In this document: one piece after another, positions 43,659 to 52,543 of the stretch
How the letters are laid out: each line of letters opens with the position of its first letter
How positions within the stretch are numbered: position 1 is the first letter of the stretch
Origin: Sulfopaludibacter sp035606355
GTDB taxonomy: Bacteria > Acidobacteriota > Terriglobia > Bryobacterales > Bryobacteraceae
Assembly (NCBI GenBank): GCA_035606355.1
Contig: DATNFO010000008.1
Span: forward strand, 1 to 64,000
DNA: 64,000 bases
Reading direction: 5' to 3'
Position numbers and translations under genes: made by a program
The notes under the pieces: model-generated
The model's database searches: none
The model's input: the letters and a program-made list of their open reading frames with translations, nothing else
What the model was told of the DNA's origin: nothing

Positions 43659-44309
43659 TTACTTGATCACGCCCTTTCGGATGGCGTAGAGAATCAGCTC
43701 GGCTCCGCTGTGGAGGTTCAGTTTTTGAAAGATGTTGCCGCGATGTGTTTCCACCGTGTAGAGGCTCAGGTTCAGTATGCCGGCGACCTCTTTGTTGTTC
43801 TTGCCTTCCGCCAGTAACTGGAGAACTTCGCGTTCTCGCGTGGTGAGCAATTCGAAACTGTCTTCCACCGCGCGCTCCTGCATTTGCCGCATGTAGTCCT
43901 CCACCAGCATCTTGCTGATCGCGGGACTGAAGAACGCCTTGCCCTCGCTCACCGCTTTTACGGCGGCGATGAGATCGTACTCGGCGGAATCCTTCAGCAA
44001 ATAGCCGCGGGCGCCCGCTTTGAGCGCCTTCAACACGTAACCCTCGTCGGAGTGCATGCTCAAAAATACGATGGCCGTATTGGGGAGCTTGGCGGTGATC
44101 TGGCGCGCGGCCTCGATGCCGTTCAGGCCGGGCATCGCAATATCCATCACTACTACGTCGGGAGAATGCTTGTCGGCGAGCGCGACGGCTTCGCGGCCAT
44201 CGGCCGCATCGGCTACCACGGCCAAGCCGTCATTGCTTTCGAGCAGAAGGCGAAGCCCCTTGCGCACCACCGTGTGGTCGTCGGCGAGCAGAATGCGAAT
44301 ATTCTTCAC
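43659..44309 (-). CDS. NarL/FixJ-family response regulator
   Basis: The 216-residue protein has a receiver domain (DD at 10-11, phospho-acceptor Asp 56 in VVVMDIAMP, Lys in LLKDS) and a LuxR-type helix-turn-helix (TTREREVLQLLAEG, SLYTVETHRGNI). The GTG start at 44309 overlaps the TGA of the kinase gene (GTGA), and it gives the expected N-terminus KNIRILLADDH; longer frames upstream are not needed. It is the transcriptional output of the adjacent kinase. The regulon is unknown. Confidence 0.94.
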   Translation of the reverse strand: MKNIRILLADDHTVVRKGLRLLLESNDGLAVVADAADGREAVALADKHSPDVVVMDIAMPGLNGIEAARQITAKLPNTAIVFLSMHSDEGYVLKALKAGARGYLLKDSAEYDLIAAVKAVSEGKAFFSPAISKMLVEDYMRQMQERAVEDSFELLTTREREVLQLLAEGKNNKEVAGILNLSLYTVETHRGNIFQKLNLHSGAELILYAIRKGVIK

Positions 44310-45628
44310 GCAGCCTCCACCAGCGGCAAAGCGACGTTGATGGCAGTGCCGCTTCCGGGGTGCGAATCGATGGCGAAGGTTCCGCCGAGATGCCACACGC
44401 GTTCCTGCATGCCGACCAGTCCCATTCCTTTTCGCACGGCCGGGTTGAAACCTTTGCCATCGTCATGGATCGCCAGGCGAAGGCTGTCACGCAACTGCGC
44501 GACTTCGATGTTCACGTTTTTTGCGCCGGCGTGTTGAACGCAGTTGTGGAGAGCTTCCTGCACCAGGCGGTATACGCACGTTTTGTGTTCCTCGGGAAGG
44601 TCTTCCGAGACGCCGTCGGCTTTGACGCGCGCGTGAACGCCGGTGCGTTTGAAAACCTCGCGCGCCTGCCACTCCAGCGCCGGCACCAGGCCCAGATCGT
44701 CGAGCATGGAAGGCCGCAGCAGCAGCGCCATATTGCGGACGACGCTGATAGAGTTTTCCACCTCCTTCTTGATCTCGTCCGCCTTAATGGAGAGGGCGGG
44801 AAGATCACCCGCACGGACGAGCGTGGACAGGTTCGCCATCTCCACGAGCACGCCGGTGAGTTCCTGGCCCACCTCATCATGCAATTCGCGGGAAATGCGG
44901 CGGCGCTCGTTCTCCTGCACTTCCACAAGGCGCGCGGAGAGCTGCTTCAATTGCGCTCGCGCTGCTTCGATTTCGGTGACATAGCGCGAAGACGTGCGGA
45001 TCGTGAACATCGCCAGGATTACGCCCAGTGAGACTGTGAGCGCAAGGATGATGGTGAGGCGGCGGCGGAATCGCGCGTACGTCTGTTCGGCGAGCTGCTT
45101 GCCGGCGTTCAACTGCGACTCGTTGATGGAGCCGATCTGGTCGGCGATGGCGAGCATCGCCTGGCGGCGCGGAAAGACTTCGTCGCGCAGAAACACGTAG
45201 CCATCGCGCTGCCGCTGTTCGGGCGCCCACTGAAATACCGGCTCGAGAACGTTCCAGTACGCCGCGAGCTCGCGCTGCAACACATGGAACGGCTCTCGCT
45301 CCTGACGATTCGCCAGCGTGCTGTAGCGCTGCAGGGCTGCGTCCATGTCGTTGCGCGTTTCCAGCAGGCTATAGCGGTGACCCTCGGCCTTTCCGGATTC
45401 GGGCTCAAGCAGATAATCTCGCACAAAGGTGCCGGAGACATACACGTCACCGCGAATCCGCTCGAGCAGGCGCGTGCGCAGAAGGAAGTCTTCGCGAATC
45501 GCGTCATTGGAGCTTTGGATTTCGCGCAGAGCCTGAACGCCATCGAACTCGGCAAATAGCATGACAAGCAGCAAACCGCCGAACCCGGCCATCAGGACCA
45601 GGCGGCTATTCACCGGTGTGGGCAGCAT
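44306..45628 (-). CDS. NarX/DegS-type histidine kinase with periplasmic four-helix sensor
   Basis: The 440-residue protein has two transmembrane helices (about 9-29 and 190-212) flanking a helical periplasmic domain of about 160 residues resembling four-helix-bundle or CHASE3 sensors. A HisKA_3 domain follows with the acceptor His in RRRISRELHDEVGQEL, then a HATPase domain (LVQEALHNCVQHA, DDGKGF, GLVGMQERV). Kinases of this class act on NarL-type regulators, here the partner overlapping its 3' end by 4 nt. The stimulus is not predictable. Confidence 0.93.
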   Translation of the reverse strand: MLPTPVNSRLVLMAGFGGLLLVMLFAEFDGVQALREIQSSNDAIREDFLLRTRLLERIRGDVYVSGTFVRDYLLEPESGKAEGHRYSLLETRNDMDAALQRYSTLANRQEREPFHVLQRELAAYWNVLEPVFQWAPEQRQRDGYVFLRDEVFPRRQAMLAIADQIGSINESQLNAGKQLAEQTYARFRRRLTIILALTVSLGVILAMFTIRTSSRYVTEIEAARAQLKQLSARLVEVQENERRRISRELHDEVGQELTGVLVEMANLSTLVRAGDLPALSIKADEIKKEVENSISVVRNMALLLRPSMLDDLGLVPALEWQAREVFKRTGVHARVKADGVSEDLPEEHKTCVYRLVQEALHNCVQHAGAKNVNIEVAQLRDSLRLAIHDDGKGFNPAVRKGMGLVGMQERVWHLGGTFAIDSHPGSGTAINVALPLVEAA

Positions 45629-45655
45629 CTAGATTTAAACTACCACTGCCGCGAT

Positions 45656-48085
45656 TTACGGCTGCCGGGGACCCATGGCTGCGGCGAGGTTCCGCAGCGT
45701 CTGCTCCGAGCCCTTGAACAGGTTGAAGGGGAACTGCCGGTAGCTTAGCATCTGGTTGTAAATGGCGCCTTCCGCGCTGATGTTCAGTGCCAGGCCGGCG
45801 AGATATTGCAGGCGCAGGTTGCCGTCGCGGTTGATTGCGGCGTCGTGCAGCCAGCCGCGCAGGTCCTGATCCTCGCCGGCGTAGGTGGCGAAGAGGTCAA
45901 TCGCGGAATTGAAGCCGACATCGCGCAGCGATTGAGCAACCCGCGCATATTCGGGCGAGCTCAGCTTGCCCTGCACGGAATCCATATCAATCTGCGTCGG
46001 TTCGTTCTGACCCATCAGATAGACGTCGTAGCCTCCGCCATTCAGCTCGTTGGCCCAAATGCTGCCGCCGGGGAAGACGTCGAAAAACGTGGCGATCTCG
46101 CTCTTCACGGTTTCGAAGTCGCTCTCATAGAGGGGCACCCACTGCGTGACAACGCCGCCGGGGTTGAGATGCTTCTTCACCATCTCAAAGTATTCCTTCG
46201 AGTACAGGGTGGCGCTGCCTTTGACCCACGGATGGATGGGGTCGCTGGTGATGATGTCGAACTTATCGGGCGTGGTGAGGACGAAGTGGCGCGCATCGTC
46301 GTAATGGATGGTGGTGCGCGGGTCGTTCATCACGTTGTAATTCTGCGCTGCGAAGTACTTGGTGGCGGTGGGCGGAATCAGCGGCTCCATCTCGCAGATC
46401 ACGATGCGGCTGATGGACGGGTACGTGACGAAGGAGCCGGCGGTGACGCCCGCGCCGAAGCCGACGATGAGAACGCTTTTCGGATCGCGGTGAATCAACG
46501 CGGGCATATGGCCCAGCATGCGCTGCAGGCGCATGTCGTATGGCTCGGTGGATGCCTCCACCTTGCCGCTGACGTGGAACTGAATTGCGCCATCGTTCCA
46601 TTGCGAAATCGCGATCGAGGAGTTGATGCCCTCGCCCGTGTAGAGTATCTTCGAGCTGTCGCGATTGATCATGATGCGCCGGCCGTAGGCGATGAGCAGC
46701 GGGGGAACGGGATGCACGGAGCCCATCAGGTAAGCCGCGCCGCCCAGCGACAGCAGCACCGCGGCGGTCGCGACCATCCCACGCGCTGCAAGCATCGCCG
46801 GAATCAGCACAAAGCAGGCGCTGATGGCCGCCAGGGCGATGAGCACCCGTTCGCAATTGGCAGTGCCGATTGCCGGCACCAGAATGAGGCTGAAGGCGAG
46901 AGCGCCGACGATGGCTCCGCCCGTGTTCGCCGCGTAGATGCCTCCGACCAGACGGCCGGGTTCCTCTTCGCCCGTCGATGCCGCGGCGAGCGCCAGCGGA
47001 AAGCTCGCGCCCCACAGAAGGGTGGCCGGGAAAATGGTCCACAGAACGCGCACCAGGTCGATCTGAAAAGTAAACCAGGGGCTGCCGGAGAGCAGCGGAT
47101 TCACGGGCCACCATGGGAGGGAATCGCTGATCATGAACGCGGTCCAGGCGACTGCGCCGGCCAGCAGCAACTGCGAGACACCCAGGGCCGTGCGCGCGCG
47201 CAAGGAGCGGGACAGCATGGCTCCGAGTCCGCTACCGATTCCGATGCCGACCAGAAATACCGCCAGTATGATCGAGAACGTGTAGACCGTGGCGCCGAGC
47301 AGCAGGCCCATGAGGCGCGTCCAAACAACTTCGGCGCCGAGAGCCGTCGCGCCGGAAAGAGCGATTGTCGCATAGACAGGCCAGTAGATGCGCTTTGGAG
47401 TTGCGGGCTCGATGAATGGCGTATCCGTGGAGTGGTGCGGCGTGCGGTTCGCGAGCATGAAGCTGAAGAAAGCGACCGCGAGATTGATAGCGGCGGCGAC
47501 GTACGTAGCCGTGGCGAGATCGAAGACGCGTAGCAGGTAAAAGCCCGCGAGCAGGCATCCGAAGACCGCGCCCGCGGTGTTGCCACCATACAGCAGACCC
47601 AGCCACGAAACTCCGCGCGGCGAAGTTTCGATCCAGCGTGCGATGGCCGGGAGAGATGCGCCCATGAGGAACGTGGGCGGCAGCAGGCAGATGGCGCAGA
47701 TGAGCGCGCGAAACAGGATCGACGGCATGCCGTGCCCCACCGCGGTGGTGTAAACCCCGTCCACCAGCGGCATTCCAAAGAGCACGAGAACGCCGCAAAT
47801 GGCGATGCCGATTTCGATTTTTCCGTAGATGCGCAGCGGGTGGTCCTTTTTGCCGGCGAGCATCCGAGGAAGGGCCAAGCTGCCGAAGCACAGGCCGCCC
47901 ATGAAGGTAGCCAGAAGGACGCCGAGCGAGACCGCTGTGGAGCCGATCACCAGTTGCAACAACTGATACCAGACGATTTCGTAAATAAGGGCCGAGCAAC
48001 CGCTGCCCGCGAAGAGAAGGAGTAATACAGGAACAAAGCGCGAGGCGTCAAAACCGCCCGCTGGTTTCAGATCGGACTTAGGCAT
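45656..48085 (-). CDS. MFS-like membrane protein fused to a spermidine synthase-like domain
   Basis: The 809-residue protein starts at MPKSDLKPAGGFD. The N-terminal part (about 15-510) holds about 13-14 transmembrane helices with the family opening GCSALIYEIVWYQLL. The C-terminal part (about 530-775) is a SAM-fold aminopropyltransferase-like domain with VLIVGFGAGV, ICEMEP, YDDARHF and ITSDPIHPW (the DxxDP-like region of spermidine synthases altered). Such fusions are frequent in environmental bacteria; neither transport nor polyamine transfer is proved. The start is set by the first residues in the family; an upstream extension would run into the repeat element. Confidence 0.87.
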   Translation of the reverse strand: MPKSDLKPAGGFDASRFVPVLLLLFAGSGCSALIYEIVWYQLLQLVIGSTAVSLGVLLATFMGGLCFGSLALPRMLAGKKDHPLRIYGKIEIGIAICGVLVLFGMPLVDGVYTTAVGHGMPSILFRALICAICLLPPTFLMGASLPAIARWIETSPRGVSWLGLLYGGNTAGAVFGCLLAGFYLLRVFDLATATYVAAAINLAVAFFSFMLANRTPHHSTDTPFIEPATPKRIYWPVYATIALSGATALGAEVVWTRLMGLLLGATVYTFSIILAVFLVGIGIGSGLGAMLSRSLRARTALGVSQLLLAGAVAWTAFMISDSLPWWPVNPLLSGSPWFTFQIDLVRVLWTIFPATLLWGASFPLALAAASTGEEEPGRLVGGIYAANTGGAIVGALAFSLILVPAIGTANCERVLIALAAISACFVLIPAMLAARGMVATAAVLLSLGGAAYLMGSVHPVPPLLIAYGRRIMINRDSSKILYTGEGINSSIAISQWNDGAIQFHVSGKVEASTEPYDMRLQRMLGHMPALIHRDPKSVLIVGFGAGVTAGSFVTYPSISRIVICEMEPLIPPTATKYFAAQNYNVMNDPRTTIHYDDARHFVLTTPDKFDIITSDPIHPWVKGSATLYSKEYFEMVKKHLNPGGVVTQWVPLYESDFETVKSEIATFFDVFPGGSIWANELNGGGYDVYLMGQNEPTQIDMDSVQGKLSSPEYARVAQSLRDVGFNSAIDLFATYAGEDQDLRGWLHDAAINRDGNLRLQYLAGLALNISAEGAIYNQMLSYRQFPFNLFKGSEQTLRNLAAAMGPRQP

Positions 48086-48120
48086 TGATGAGACCGGATC
48101 AAAGTAGGATAACAAACAAC

Positions 48121-48222
48121 AGTACCGACCGGTCTCCAGACCGGTCGCAAAACTGAAAAGGCGAGCCTGCGAGCCGAGCCGCAATCTTTAATTGTGCGAC
48201 CGGGCCGGAGCCCGGTCGTTAC
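48121..48222. repeat. Composite palindromic element, ACCGGTCTCC family (diverged)
   Basis: The left end GACCGGTCTCCAGACCGGTC pairs with the right end GACCGGGCCGGAGCCCGGTC. Inner arms (GCGAGCCTGCGAG and GCAATCTTTAATTG) are less symmetrical, and the usual GCGCGC core is replaced. It lies between the spermidine synthase fusion gene and the TPR genes. Confidence 0.7.
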
Positions 48223-48252
48223 AGACGGGTCGCAGGCGAACGGAATTCGCGC

Positions 48253-49065
48253 TTACGGCGTGCCAGTCGGAACTCCCGTACTTACGGCTAACCGGCCATA
48301 GGTGCCTTCCGGGTCGAGATCGGCGGCCTGGCGGAAGTGGACAGCGGCTTCGGCCGGTTTCGCGAGCGCGGTCCAGGCCATCGCGGAGAAGTAATGAACC
48401 TCGGCCAGCACCGGCTTGGTGTTCGGGTCGCAGACGGCGACCGCTTCGTTGACGAGCTTGTCCACCTGAGCCTCTGCGCCCTCGTTCGCCGCGACCGCCC
48501 ATGCGACGAGCGCGAGCGATTCAGCGAGGTTGGTGTTGTAGTTCAGTTTTGCCAGCTCTCCCTTGGAGCTGGCTTGCGGCCGATCCAGCGCCAATGCGGT
48601 CTGCGCTTCGGTGAGGGCGTCGCCGGGACGCATTCCGCGGCGCAGGAATAGCTCGGCGATGCCGCGATGCGGGCTGCTGCGGTCGGGCGTCTCGGCTATG
48701 GACTGGCGGAAGCACTCCTGGGCCTGATCCCACTTTCCGGCTTCGAGGAATAGCGACCCGAGTTCGCTGCGGCAGATGGACGTGAGCCGCGGGTCAGTCT
48801 TGATCGCCAAAGAGCGGCGCAACGCGTCCTCAGCTTCGTCGAATTGCCCGAGCTGAGCCAGCGCGGAGCCTCGATAGAAGAAATAATGGGCCAGCTCCGG
48901 ACCCTTTCGGCGATAGCCTTCGACCGCCTTCATTTGGCCGCGATAATCGCCGCGGCGGTATGCCTCCAGTTGCGTTTTCAGAATGCGCTTCTGGCGGGAG
49001 ATGGAGCGCAGCGCTTTCCCAAAGAAGAAAGCAAAGATCACGACGACCACAATCAGTTGAGTCAT
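48253..49065 (-). CDS. Membrane-anchored TPR protein
   Basis: The 270-residue protein has one N-terminal transmembrane helix (QLIVVVVIFAFFFGKAL) followed by tetratricopeptide repeats (for example LAQLGQFDEAEDALRRSLAI and AGKWDQAQECFRQSIAETP). The soluble part should face the cytoplasm or periplasm depending on topology. No enzyme motif is seen. It lies 9 nt after a second TPR gene of the same architecture, so the two probably form an operon and may act as a scaffold pair. Confidence 0.83.
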   Translation of the reverse strand: MTQLIVVVVIFAFFFGKALRSISRQKRILKTQLEAYRRGDYRGQMKAVEGYRRKGPELAHYFFYRGSALAQLGQFDEAEDALRRSLAIKTDPRLTSICRSELGSLFLEAGKWDQAQECFRQSIAETPDRSSPHRGIAELFLRRGMRPGDALTEAQTALALDRPQASSKGELAKLNYNTNLAESLALVAWAVAANEGAEAQVDKLVNEAVAVCDPNTKPVLAEVHYFSAMAWTALAKPAEAAVHFRQAADLDPEGTYGRLAVSTGVPTGTP

Positions 49066-49074
49066 GGAAGGTTC

Positions 49075-49938
49075 CTAGACGGCGGCGGCCAGCAACTCCA
49101 CTTTGGCTGCGCGGGCGCGGGCTGTTTTCGGATGCGATTCGCTCCAATCGCGCTCGAACGTCTTTTCAGCGCGACTGTAGAGCTCGAGAGCTTGTTCCCG
49201 CCGTCCCAGGCGCGCTTCGCATTCGGCCAGACGCATCTGCAGACGGCCGAGTTCGATGCTGTCGGGACGGGCAGCGGATTTTTCCCAATGTTCGACTTTG
49301 GAGCGGTAGATCGCGGCAGCCTTTTCGTATTCTTCGCGGCAGAAGTGTAAGTCGGGGAGCGTCCACGAGATCACGCGCTCGCTATCGTGCACGATCTCGG
49401 CTTCCAGGGCGACGGCGCGTTGGATGACGCTTTCGGCATCGTGACGGCGGTCCTGCCGAAGCAGTACATCGGCAAGCTTTTGGAGAATAAACACCATGCC
49501 GCCTGAATTGCCGCGCTCCTCTTCGGCAGCGAGCGCGATTCGATAATACTGTTCGGCGTCAGCCAGTCCGCCTTCGTCGGCGCGGAGGTCCGCCCAAAAT
49601 ACGTAGAACGGACGAAGAGTGGCAAGGCACCTCGCCCCGCTAGCTTTGGCGAAAGCGCACGCGAACAACTCGCCGGCCTCCGTCATACGGCCGCAACGGT
49701 ATAGATAGGACGCCAATTGAACTTCCATGACCGATTGTAGGCTGGACCGCGCCGGTTCTTTCAGAGTTCCGGCCACCGCTCGCGCATCACGGCTGAGGCG
49801 CACAGCGGAGGCGAAATCGCCGCGTTGGTAGGCGCGTTCCGCTGCTGCACTCAGGCGCGCAGACAAACGCTCCGGATTCCGCGTAAGCAGGCGGAGAATA
49901 ACGAGGACCGCGACAACGGTCCCAACAATCCACCACAT
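49075..49938 (-). CDS. Membrane-anchored TPR protein
   Basis: The 287-residue protein has an N-terminal transmembrane helix (WWIVGTVVAVLVILRLL) and then helical repeats, with clear TPR-like units at about 30-60, 150-190 and 215-260 (ARLGRREQALELYSRAEKTF). The ATG at 49938 is preferred; a TTG stands one codon upstream. It precedes the other TPR gene by 9 nt. The pair looks like a divergent duplication of one architecture rather than of one sequence. Confidence 0.82.
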   Translation of the reverse strand: MWWIVGTVVAVLVILRLLTRNPERLSARLSAAAERAYQRGDFASAVRLSRDARAVAGTLKEPARSSLQSVMEVQLASYLYRCGRMTEAGELFACAFAKASGARCLATLRPFYVFWADLRADEGGLADAEQYYRIALAAEEERGNSGGMVFILQKLADVLLRQDRRHDAESVIQRAVALEAEIVHDSERVISWTLPDLHFCREEYEKAAAIYRSKVEHWEKSAARPDSIELGRLQMRLAECEARLGRREQALELYSRAEKTFERDWSESHPKTARARAAKVELLAAAV

Positions 49939-50005
49939 CAAAATCGAGTATGCGCCCGATCCGCGCGCGTGACAGTACGCCGATGGTTAGCGGGCGTGTA
50001 ATAAC

Positions 50006-50047
50006 CCCGAAGGCCGGCAGGAGTCGTAAATATCGGCCGGCTTCGGG
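50006..50047 (-). terminator. GC-rich hairpin after the DUF72 gene, terminator-like
   Basis: CCCGAAGGCCGGC and GCCGGCTTCGGG pair over 12 bp with one bulge and a 17-nt loop, two bases after the gene's stop. The downstream minus-strand sequence has only a short T run (GGGGTTATT), so the assignment as a terminator is weak. Confidence 0.4.
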
Positions 50048-50049
50048 CG

Positions 50050-50790
50050 CTACCCCCTGCTGCCGCCACATAGGTCAATGAACCGCCGGGCATCCTCCCG
50101 CGAATGCATGTTGTTGAAGAGAATGTAATGCGGCCCGGGAAGCGACTCGTGAACCCGATAACGAGCGCGGATCTCATCGAGATCCGCGTCCGTGTAGCGA
50201 TAGCGGTACGTGCCCCGGCCATGGAGTCGCCAGTACAGCATGTCGCCGAACGCGGGTTCGCAGACCAGGGGATCGACACAGTGAATGAGGTTGCACTCCC
50301 CGCACAGCTTGCGAACCAGGCTCGCGGGCCAGTCTTCGCCACGAGGCTCCCATGCGAGAATGCGGCCATCGCGATCGATCTCGCGAAAAAACGTGGAGAG
50401 GTTGCGGACGTTTTCGCGCGTCGGCAGAAAGGATTTCGCACACTGGAAAACCACGACCTGCGCGTCGACGATGGCGGCAATTTCGCGTGTGCGTTCCCAA
50501 GCCAGCCAAACCTGTTCGGTCGGCCGGAAGCTGCCGTAAAAATCGCGCTCACGGTCGCCAACCGCGTTCTTCAGTTTGCGATAGGTGGGGCTCGCCGGCG
50601 TGTGCGTGATCAGTTGCCAGGCTTTCATGCAGAAGCGGAAGTCTGGAGCGGCCAACGATTTCCAGCGGCGCGCCACCGGGGCCGCCGGAGGTTCGTAGAA
50701 GGTGCTCTGCAACTCGATGACAGGAAAGTGGCTGACATAGCGCGGCTGCGCTTCCGTCCAGCCGCAGCAGCCGACAAAGAGTTGAGGCAC
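50050..50790 (-). CDS. DUF72 family protein
   Basis: The 246-residue protein has the DUF72 TIM-barrel-like pattern: opening FVGCCGWTEAQPRYVSHFPVIELQSTFY is the family start (here summarised), then DFRFCMKAWQLITH, VVFQCAKSFLPT and FNNMHSREDARRF with a conserved Asn. The GTG at 50790 gives the usual N-terminus; upstream codons would overlap the divergent gene. Function is not known for the family. The two divergent genes start only 23 nt apart. Confidence 0.86.
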   Translation of the reverse strand: MPQLFVGCCGWTEAQPRYVSHFPVIELQSTFYEPPAAPVARRWKSLAAPDFRFCMKAWQLITHTPASPTYRKLKNAVGDRERDFYGSFRPTEQVWLAWERTREIAAIVDAQVVVFQCAKSFLPTRENVRNLSTFFREIDRDGRILAWEPRGEDWPASLVRKLCGECNLIHCVDPLVCEPAFGDMLYWRLHGRGTYRYRYTDADLDEIRARYRVHESLPGPHYILFNNMHSREDARRFIDLCGGSRG

Positions 50791-50813
50791 GGTGATTAGC
50801 GTAGCAGTGCGGA

Positions 50814-51332
50814 GTGGCGGCTTACGTGCTCCGGAATCCACAGGTGGAGAAGACACTCACACATCGCCGCGACCAGGTGCTGCAGCCCGAGGTGATCGAC
50901 CCCCGAATCGCCGACGTGGAGGCGCTGGCTCGCTGGCTGGACTACGCGTTCCGTCTGCCCGGCGGCTTCCGCTATGGCCTGAGCGGCATCATTGGACTGA
51001 TTCCCGGAATCGGCGACATCATGGACGCGCTGCTGTCCTTGTACATCGTCATGCGGGCGATTCAGATCGGCGTGCCGCGCGTGACGCTGGCGCGCATGGT
51101 GGTGAATGTGGGAATCGAAACGGCAGCGGGGTCGCTGCCCTTCCTCGGCGCGTTTTTCGATACGGTGTTCAAGGCCAACCGGCGGAACTACCAATTGCTG
51201 CGGAGTCACGTCAGTGGCGCACGGCATCAGGCGGCGAAGGATTGGATTTTTCTGATTGCGACCGCCGTGCTGGCTTTGGCGAGCGTGGCGCTGCCGGTGA
51301 TTCTCATCATGGAGCTCATCCGGCACTTGTAA
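50814..51332 (+). CDS. DUF4112 membrane protein
   Basis: The 172-residue protein fits DUF4112: ARWLDYAFRLPGGFRYGLSG, then GLIPGIGDIMDALLSLY (a membrane-associated Gly-Pro turn), then LPFLGAFFDTVFKANRRN and a C-terminal transmembrane helix (about 143-168). The start codon is GTG. No function is known for this family. It is transcribed alone and is convergent with the diguanylate cyclase gene. Confidence 0.85.
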   Translation: MAAYVLRNPQVEKTLTHRRDQVLQPEVIDPRIADVEALARWLDYAFRLPGGFRYGLSGIIGLIPGIGDIMDALLSLYIVMRAIQIGVPRVTLARMVVNVGIETAAGSLPFLGAFFDTVFKANRRNYQLLRSHVSGARHQAAKDWIFLIATAVLALASVALPVILIMELIRHL

Positions 51333-51352
51333 CCCGCGGAGGCAGGCGCAAG

Positions 51353-52540
51353 CTATCGTCTCTCTCTTGGGCCGCCCGCGGCCGCCCGAGCCCGCTTCAG
51401 CTTATACATGCTCCGGTCGGCTTCGTCCAAAGCCTCCCGCAGCGCACGGCCGGAAACTTCGGCCGTTCCCCAGCTGAAGGTAATCGGCAGCACGCCGAAA
51501 CCGCGGACGCGGAAATCGCGCAGCCGCGCCTCGATATCGGCCATGCGTTTCACCGCCACGTCGCCGCGCTGGTTCTGGAAGAGAATCACGAACTCGTCGC
51601 CGCCCCAGCGGAACGCTTCGTCTTCATGGCGAATGGAAGCGTGCAGCAGATTGCCGATGTTGCGCAAAATCTCATCGCCCACCAGGTGGCCGTACCGGTC
51701 GTTGATCTCCTTGAAATTATCCATATCGCAGACCGCCACCACTCCTTCGACGGCGCCCGCCGGCTGCTCGATGCGGCGCGCCAGGGCTTTCTGGTTCAGC
51801 AGACCGGTGAGCCCATCGATATCGATGCTCTGCGCCGTCTCGCGGCGTAGATGGTCCAACTCGGAGGCGAGATCGCGAATGCGGTCGATCTGAGTTTCGC
51901 TCCACATGGCCATCGCGGCGAACGCCAGTACGCAGTGCAGCGCGAAGTCGTAGTAAGTTTCGTGATGCAAATACAGCGCCCACTGCGGCACCGTCACGTG
52001 ATTGAACAGGTAGACAAAGACGACCGCATGCTCCACGAAGGCGAGCGCCAGCACCAACAGCGAGAAGCGGAAAATGCGCGCCCCCACGCCAGGACGCCGG
52101 CCCCGCAGCGTTACGAAGTTGTAGAAATAAACGAAGGACAGGAGTACAGCATTGCTGGTGTGGTACGCGGTCAGGCTGGCGTATTGTCCGAAGGCCCACA
52201 CCAGCGCGACGAAGATCGGCAGAATCGCGATCAGCCGCAGCACGGTGCGCCAGTCCCGGATGCGCGATGCAAAACCGGCGCGCGCGGCGGAAATCAGTAC
52301 GATGGCGAAAGCGAATTCGAACGTGGCGTACGGCGCAAGCCAGCCGGAATGCGCGCTGCTCAGCAGCTCAAAGCCGAACAGCGCGGCCAGAAACCGCAGC
52401 AGCCAGGCAATCGCCCACAAACCGAAATAGACCACCCGCGATTGCTTGTAGAGAAACAGGAACACCAGCCCGAACAACAGCGCGCCGATTTCCTGCGTGT
52501 AGAATGCCGTCACGTCAGTCAGCGGGGTGATAGGGTCCAA
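51353..52540 (-). CDS. Membrane diguanylate cyclase (GGDEF)
   Basis: The 395-residue protein has about six to seven transmembrane helices (about 15-215), then a GGDEF domain (about 235-385). The active site RWGGDEFVILF is intact, and the inhibitory I-site RHED lies five residues before GGDEF, so product inhibition by cyclic di-GMP is expected. DGLTGLLNQKAL marks the domain start. The start is TTG with GGAG about 11 nt upstream. It follows the YmdB-like gene by 3 nt, suggesting co-expression of two nucleotide-signalling genes. No EAL or HD-GYP domain is attached. Confidence 0.92.
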   Translation of the reverse strand: MDPITPLTDVTAFYTQEIGALLFGLVFLFLYKQSRVVYFGLWAIAWLLRFLAALFGFELLSSAHSGWLAPYATFEFAFAIVLISAARAGFASRIRDWRTVLRLIAILPIFVALVWAFGQYASLTAYHTSNAVLLSFVYFYNFVTLRGRRPGVGARIFRFSLLVLALAFVEHAVVFVYLFNHVTVPQWALYLHHETYYDFALHCVLAFAAMAMWSETQIDRIRDLASELDHLRRETAQSIDIDGLTGLLNQKALARRIEQPAGAVEGVVAVCDMDNFKEINDRYGHLVGDEILRNIGNLLHASIRHEDEAFRWGGDEFVILFQNQRGDVAVKRMADIEARLRDFRVRGFGVLPITFSWGTAEVSGRALREALDEADRSMYKLKRARAAAGGPRERR

Positions 52541-52543
52541 GGG

